From assembly GCF_014201195.1 (NCBI RefSeq), contig NZ_JACHDS010000001.1:1922001-1986000 (forward strand): 64,000 nucleotides of DNA, written 5' to 3'. The position numbers were made by a program, and so were the translations under genes. Under the pieces are notes generated by a model. The model saw only the letters and a program-made list of their open reading frames with translations. It made no database searches and was not told where the DNA came from. Below, in pieces: positions 60,600 through 64,000 of the stretch (within the stretch, counting starts at the first letter, position 1; each line of letters begins with the position of its first letter). The stretch is from Nocardiopsis mwathae (GTDB taxonomy: Bacteria; Actinomycetota; Actinomycetes; Streptosporangiales; Streptosporangiaceae).

Positions 60600-63032
60600 T
60601 CACACCCCGGTCGGTGCGCCGTGGGCCGGATGCAGGGCCATGACCCGCGTGTGACCCGGCGGGACGTCGACGCGGCGCCCTGACAGCTCCACTTCGAGCG
60701 GCGGTTCGTCGGAGGGCGGCACGGTGATCGCCACCCGGCCCTCGCAGATCGACACCTCGATACCCCAGTGGCCCCGGTAGCGGATCCGGAAGGTGAAGCA
60801 GTCGAGCTCGGCGGGCAGCAGCGGGTCGAGCCGCAGGACCCCCTCCGCCGTGGACAGGCCCGTGTAGCAGCGCGTGAGGATGTCCACGGTCCCCGCCATC
60901 GCGCCCAGGTGGATGCCCTCGGCGGTCGTTCCGCCCTGCACGTCCTCGATGTCGGAGCGCAGCGCCTCCAGGAAGAACCGCCACGACGACTCGCGGTCGG
61001 TGTCGGCCAGGACCCAGGCGTGCACCACCGAGCTCAGCGTCGATCCGTGCGAGGTGCGGGCCAGGTAGTAGTCGATGGTCCGGGAGATGAGATCGGGCTC
61101 GCAGGTGTAGCCCAACCGGCACAGGATCCGCGCGAACTCCTCGGCCGGAAGCAGGAAGAACAGCATCAGCACGTCGGCCTGCTTGGACGCCCGGTAGCGG
61201 TTGCACGTGTCGCCCTCCGCCTCCAGGATGCGGTCCAGCCGGTGGATGTCGCCGTAGGTGGCCCGGTAGCCCGCCCAGTCCAGCTCCTCCAGCCCCGCAT
61301 ACCCGTCGAACTGGCTGACCACGCCGTCGTGGAACACCACCCGCATCCGCTCGGTGATGCGACGGAACTCCTCCAGCTCCGCCGGCGTCAGCTCCAAAGC
61401 CTCCCGCAGGTCCCGACTGCGCCACTCCGGCAGCGCCTCCACCACCTCCAGCGCCCGCATCAGCACCCACACCGTCATGATGTTGGTGTAGGCGTTGTCG
61501 TCCAGACCGGGCTCCTCCCGGTCGGGCATGCCGTCGTGGTACTCGTCGGGCCCCATCACGCCGCGGATCCGGTAGCGCCCGGCCTCCTCGTCGAACTCGG
61601 TCAGCGAGGCCAGCATGCGGGCGATCTCCAGCAGGAGCTCCGCCCCGAAGTCGGAGAGGAAGGTGACATCCCCGGTGACCCGGTAGTGCTGCCAGACGTT
61701 GTAGGCGATCGCGATCCCGGAGTGCCGCTGCAGCCGGGAGTTGTCCGGAAGCCACCGCCCCGAACGGGGGTTGAGGTGCAGGACCTGGGTCTCCTCCCGC
61801 CCGTCGCTCCCGCTCTGCCAGGGGAACAGGGCACCGCGCAGCCCCGCCTCCCGAGCGGCCGCCCGCGCCTGGGGCAGGCGTCGCCACCGGTAGCGCAGCA
61901 GCGCCCGCGCCGTCTGCGGGTAGCGCAGGTCGAGGAACGGGAACACGAACAGCTCGTCCCAGAACACGTGCCCCCGGTAGGCCTCGCCGTGCAGCCCCCG
62001 CGCGGGCACCCCGACGTCGAGGTCGGCGGTGTGCGGCGACACTGTCTGCAACAGGTGGAAGACGTGCAGGTTGAGGGCGAGCTGGCCCTCGCCGCCGCCG
62101 ATGTCCACGGCGCACGACCGCCAGATCCGCTCCCAGGCGAGCGTGTGGCGGCGCAGCACCTCGCCGAAGGTGCCGGCGCGCGCGGCCGCCTCGCGCGCCG
62201 CCGTCAGGTCGTCGCTGATGGCCGTATCGCGGGAGGTGTACAGCGCCACCACCTTCTCCACCTGCACCACCCGCCCCTCGGCGGCATCGACGCCCAGGTC
62301 GCAGGCGACCCACCCGTCGGCCGCCGAGGCGACCGGTTCGCCCAGCGTGCCGCGGTCGGACGCCTGCACATCCACCGAGGTCCGGGCGGCCAGCGCGATG
62401 CGGATCCGGGAGGTGGCCGTCTCGGCGCGCAGCCAGGTGCGGCCGGTGCCCGCCGCGTCGGGGCCGTCGCGGCCGGTGTCCAGGGGGCGCAGGTGGTCGC
62501 CGCGCAGCAGCGAGTAGCGCCGCACGCCCTCGTTGCGCACGCGCGCGTCCAGCGCCGAGCGCACCGTCAGGCGTCCGCTCCAGTTCTCCGGGACCAGGGT
62601 CGCCTCCAGCGCGGCGACGTGCGGGTCGTCCATCGAGACCAGGCGGCGCTGCGTCATCCGGGTCACCCGGCCGGCCTGGTCACGCACCCTGCACGTGCGG
62701 GTGAGCACGCCGCGCCGCAGATCCAGCTCCACCCGGTCGTCGTGGGCCTCGGAAGTGGTGAACCACGGCCCGTCCCCGACCCGGAATGTCAGCGGCAGCC
62801 AGTCGGGGGCGTTGACCATGTCCTCGTTCTCCACCTCCTGGCCGGCGACGGTGGAGGTGAGCCGGTTGTAGCAGCCCGCGATGTAGGTCCCCGGGCGGCG
62901 CGAGCCGTCGGTGTGCGGCTCGGGCGTGGCACCGCGCGTGGCGAAGTACCCGTTGCCCAGGGTGCACAGCGCCTCGCGCAGCCCGGCGCGGTCGGGGCTC
63001 AGCTCGTCGTAGGTCAGCGTCCAGGCGTTCAC
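60600..63032 (-). CDS. GH65 disaccharide phosphorylase (kojibiose/maltose/trehalose type)
   Basis: 810 residues. The start TLTYDELSPDRAGLREALCTLGNGYFATRGA is the GH65 hallmark, and the catalytic acid Glu is in VMGPDEYHDG near residue 492. The phosphate-site segment KQADVLMLFFL and the domain YYLARTSHGSTLSSVVHAW follow. It would split an alpha-glucobiose with phosphate into beta-glucose-1-phosphate and glucose. Its GTG overlaps the stop of the preceding phosphoglucomutase gene (GTGA), so the two are coupled. This pair is the standard module converting that product to glucose-6-phosphate. Confidence 0.93.
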   Translation of the reverse strand: MNAWTLTYDELSPDRAGLREALCTLGNGYFATRGATPEPHTDGSRRPGTYIAGCYNRLTSTVAGQEVENEDMVNAPDWLPLTFRVGDGPWFTTSEAHDDRVELDLRRGVLTRTCRVRDQAGRVTRMTQRRLVSMDDPHVAALEATLVPENWSGRLTVRSALDARVRNEGVRRYSLLRGDHLRPLDTGRDGPDAAGTGRTWLRAETATSRIRIALAARTSVDVQASDRGTLGEPVASAADGWVACDLGVDAAEGRVVQVEKVVALYTSRDTAISDDLTAAREAAARAGTFGEVLRRHTLAWERIWRSCAVDIGGGEGQLALNLHVFHLLQTVSPHTADLDVGVPARGLHGEAYRGHVFWDELFVFPFLDLRYPQTARALLRYRWRRLPQARAAAREAGLRGALFPWQSGSDGREETQVLHLNPRSGRWLPDNSRLQRHSGIAIAYNVWQHYRVTGDVTFLSDFGAELLLEIARMLASLTEFDEEAGRYRIRGVMGPDEYHDGMPDREEPGLDDNAYTNIMTVWVLMRALEVVEALPEWRSRDLREALELTPAELEEFRRITERMRVVFHDGVVSQFDGYAGLEELDWAGYRATYGDIHRLDRILEAEGDTCNRYRASKQADVLMLFFLLPAEEFARILCRLGYTCEPDLISRTIDYYLARTSHGSTLSSVVHAWVLADTDRESSWRFFLEALRSDIEDVQGGTTAEGIHLGAMAGTVDILTRCYTGLSTAEGVLRLDPLLPAELDCFTFRIRYRGHWGIEVSICEGRVAITVPPSDEPPLEVELSGRRVDVPPGHTRVMALHPAHGAPTGV

Positions 63033-63796
63033 GGGGAGACCTCCACGAAGTCGAGTTCGGCCAGGTCGGAGACGACGATGTCGGCGCCGCGTTCGTACAG
63101 TCCGCCGCGCTGATCGCCGCGGTCGACCCCGATCACCCACCCGAAGCCGCCGCGCCGTCCGGCCTCCACCCCCACCAGCGAGTCCTCGACCATGGCGGTG
63201 TGCCCGGGTTCCGCCGACAGCCGCCGCGCCGCCTCCAGGAACAGGGCGGGATCGGGTTTGCCCGGCAGGCCCAACCGGGCGGCCTCCACCCCGTCGACGC
63301 GCGCGTCGAAGAGGTCCTCGACACCGGCGGCGTGCAGTACCGCGGCGCAGTTGCGGCTGGCCGAGACGGCGGCGGTGGGGATGCGGGCGCCGCGCAGACG
63401 GTGCAGCAGTGCGACGGTGGAGGGGAACACGCGGACGCCGTCCCGGGTGATGCGGTCGCGGAAGATCCGGTCCTTGCGCGCGGCCACCGAGGCGACCGTG
63501 GCGGTGTCGGGGGCGTCGGGGGGAGCGGTCTCGGGCAGGGCCAGGCCGCGGGAGCGAAGGAAGGCGCGCACGCCGTCGGACCGCGAACGGCCGTCGACGT
63601 ACGCCAGGTAGTCGCCGGCGGCGTCGAACGGCTGCAGGCGTGCGCCGTCGGCCGCGGAGGGGGACCGCAGCACCTCGTCGAAGACGGCCTTCCACGCGGC
63701 GGCGTGCACGGAGGCGGTGTCGGTGATGACCCCGTCCATGTCGAAGACCACCGCGGCCAGGTCGTCGATGCGGATCCGTGCGCTGTCTCGGGCCAC
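63029..63796 (-). CDS. pgmB: beta-phosphoglucomutase-type HAD enzyme
   Basis: 255 residues. The catalytic motif I is FDMDGVITDTA (Asp19 and Asp21), followed by a cap domain, motif II VSASRN, and motifs III/IV in GKPDPALFLEAARRL and VEDSLVGVEAG. It would convert beta-glucose-1-phosphate to glucose-6-phosphate, matching the GH65 phosphorylase encoded immediately downstream with a 4-base overlap. The GTG at 63796 has GGGAGGAA upstream. Confidence 0.92.
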   Translation of the reverse strand: MARDSARIRIDDLAAVVFDMDGVITDTASVHAAAWKAVFDEVLRSPSAADGARLQPFDAAGDYLAYVDGRSRSDGVRAFLRSRGLALPETAPPDAPDTATVASVAARKDRIFRDRITRDGVRVFPSTVALLHRLRGARIPTAAVSASRNCAAVLHAAGVEDLFDARVDGVEAARLGLPGKPDPALFLEAARRLSAEPGHTAMVEDSLVGVEAGRRGGFGWVIGVDRGDQRGGLYERGADIVVSDLAELDFVEVSP

Positions 63797-64000
63797 GGCT
63801 TCCTCCCGGGAAACGGCGTGTGGGACGGGGCGTTGTACGTCATGACACCACCCGAGGAGCGGCGGGAGCGAGGACGTTGGTTGCGCATGGGCGGGTCGGA
63901 CCGCCCATGTTCGGGCTTGTTACTGGTCTCCTACCCGGCCGCGTGCCCGGATCAGCCGGCACACCGCCGCTGTTCGGCCGGACGGGCGGGGCGCCGATGT
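63797..64000. other. spacer at the window end
   Basis: Upstream region of the phosphoglucomutase-GH65 operon. It contains CATGGGCGG-N6-CCGCCCATG (63886-63909), a perfect 9-bp inverted repeat about 90-110 bases before the start, which could be an operator or a terminator of an unseen gene. No gene seen before the window ends. Confidence 0.5.

Noticed and set aside
1-64000. CRISPR arrays, tRNA and rRNA genes, prophage
   Set aside because: No regularly spaced direct repeats, cloverleaf-like segments, rRNA signatures or phage structural genes were found when reading through. Short ncRNAs cannot be excluded by eye.

Overview
High-GC (roughly 70%+) DNA with strong third-codon-position G/C bias, many GTG starts and purely bacterial gene order. 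A conservon (histidine-kinase-like, Roadblock, DUF742 and GTPase genes), an XRE/DUF5753 + DUF397 pair, an actinomycete-type SAM methyltransferase (DUF574-like), a free-standing HATPase regulator and a His-rich COG0523 GTPase with a Zur-box-like site all point to a filamentous actinomycete. A Nocardiopsis/Streptosporangiales-like chromosome is my inference. I see no rRNA, tRNA, CRISPR array or intact transposase.

Layout. 0-2.7 kb: lolD/macB-type ABC exporter (permease cut by the window edge), a BNR-repeat lipoprotein and a small His-rich membrane protein. 2.8-6.3 kb: zinc-linked COG0523 GTPase, MHS-family transporter, TetR regulator. 6.3-11.8 kb: a probable nitrogen-scavenging group of PucR regulator, ureohydrolase, BASS-type transporter and amidase. 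11.8-18.1 kb: AraC/NmrA divergent pair, secreted protein, DinB-like enzyme, FAD monooxygenase, membrane-anchored DsbA-like protein. 18.2-20.7 kb: MatB-like acyl-CoA ligase, then a scar where a TetR gene and a divergent gene have both lost their 5' ends, then a lipoprotein. 21-22.3 kb: GAF regulator. 22.9-25.9 kb: conservon. 26.7-30.3 kb: a membrane-anchored periplasmic-binding-protein gene and a STAND/NACHT-like ATPase gene. 30.8-33.2 kb: aminotransferase and D-Ala-D-Ala-ligase-like ATP-grasp operon. 33.4-36.4 kb: patch of lower GC with small regulatory genes and a HigBA-type toxin-antitoxin pair. 36.6-46.98 kb: metabolic genes, including an enoyl-reductase-like protein, class V aminotransferase, GNAT, Xaa-Pro aminopeptidase, PlsC, potassium channel and threonine-dehydratase/LysR pair. 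47.0-52.3 kb: methyltransferase, HATPase, LysR/YeiH pair, amidase. 53.3-58.2 kb: Ser/Thr kinase with a membrane tail, DUF817 protein, MerR and WYL regulators. 58.3-63.8 kb: a dormancy/energy-reserve-like group of HTH-PNPOx, HPF-like protein, CBS-BON protein, GH65 phosphorylase and beta-phosphoglucomutase.

Two intergenic stretches of about 1 kb are not ordinary spacers. At 38.33-39.29 kb lies a diverged large inverted repeat with two internal long hairpins. Part of its centre recurs at 52.59-52.73 kb, beside a hairpin that resembles an IS200/IS605 right end. These, the PBP/STAND cassette next to the conservon, and the double truncation at 20.1 kb are the parts most worth a second look.
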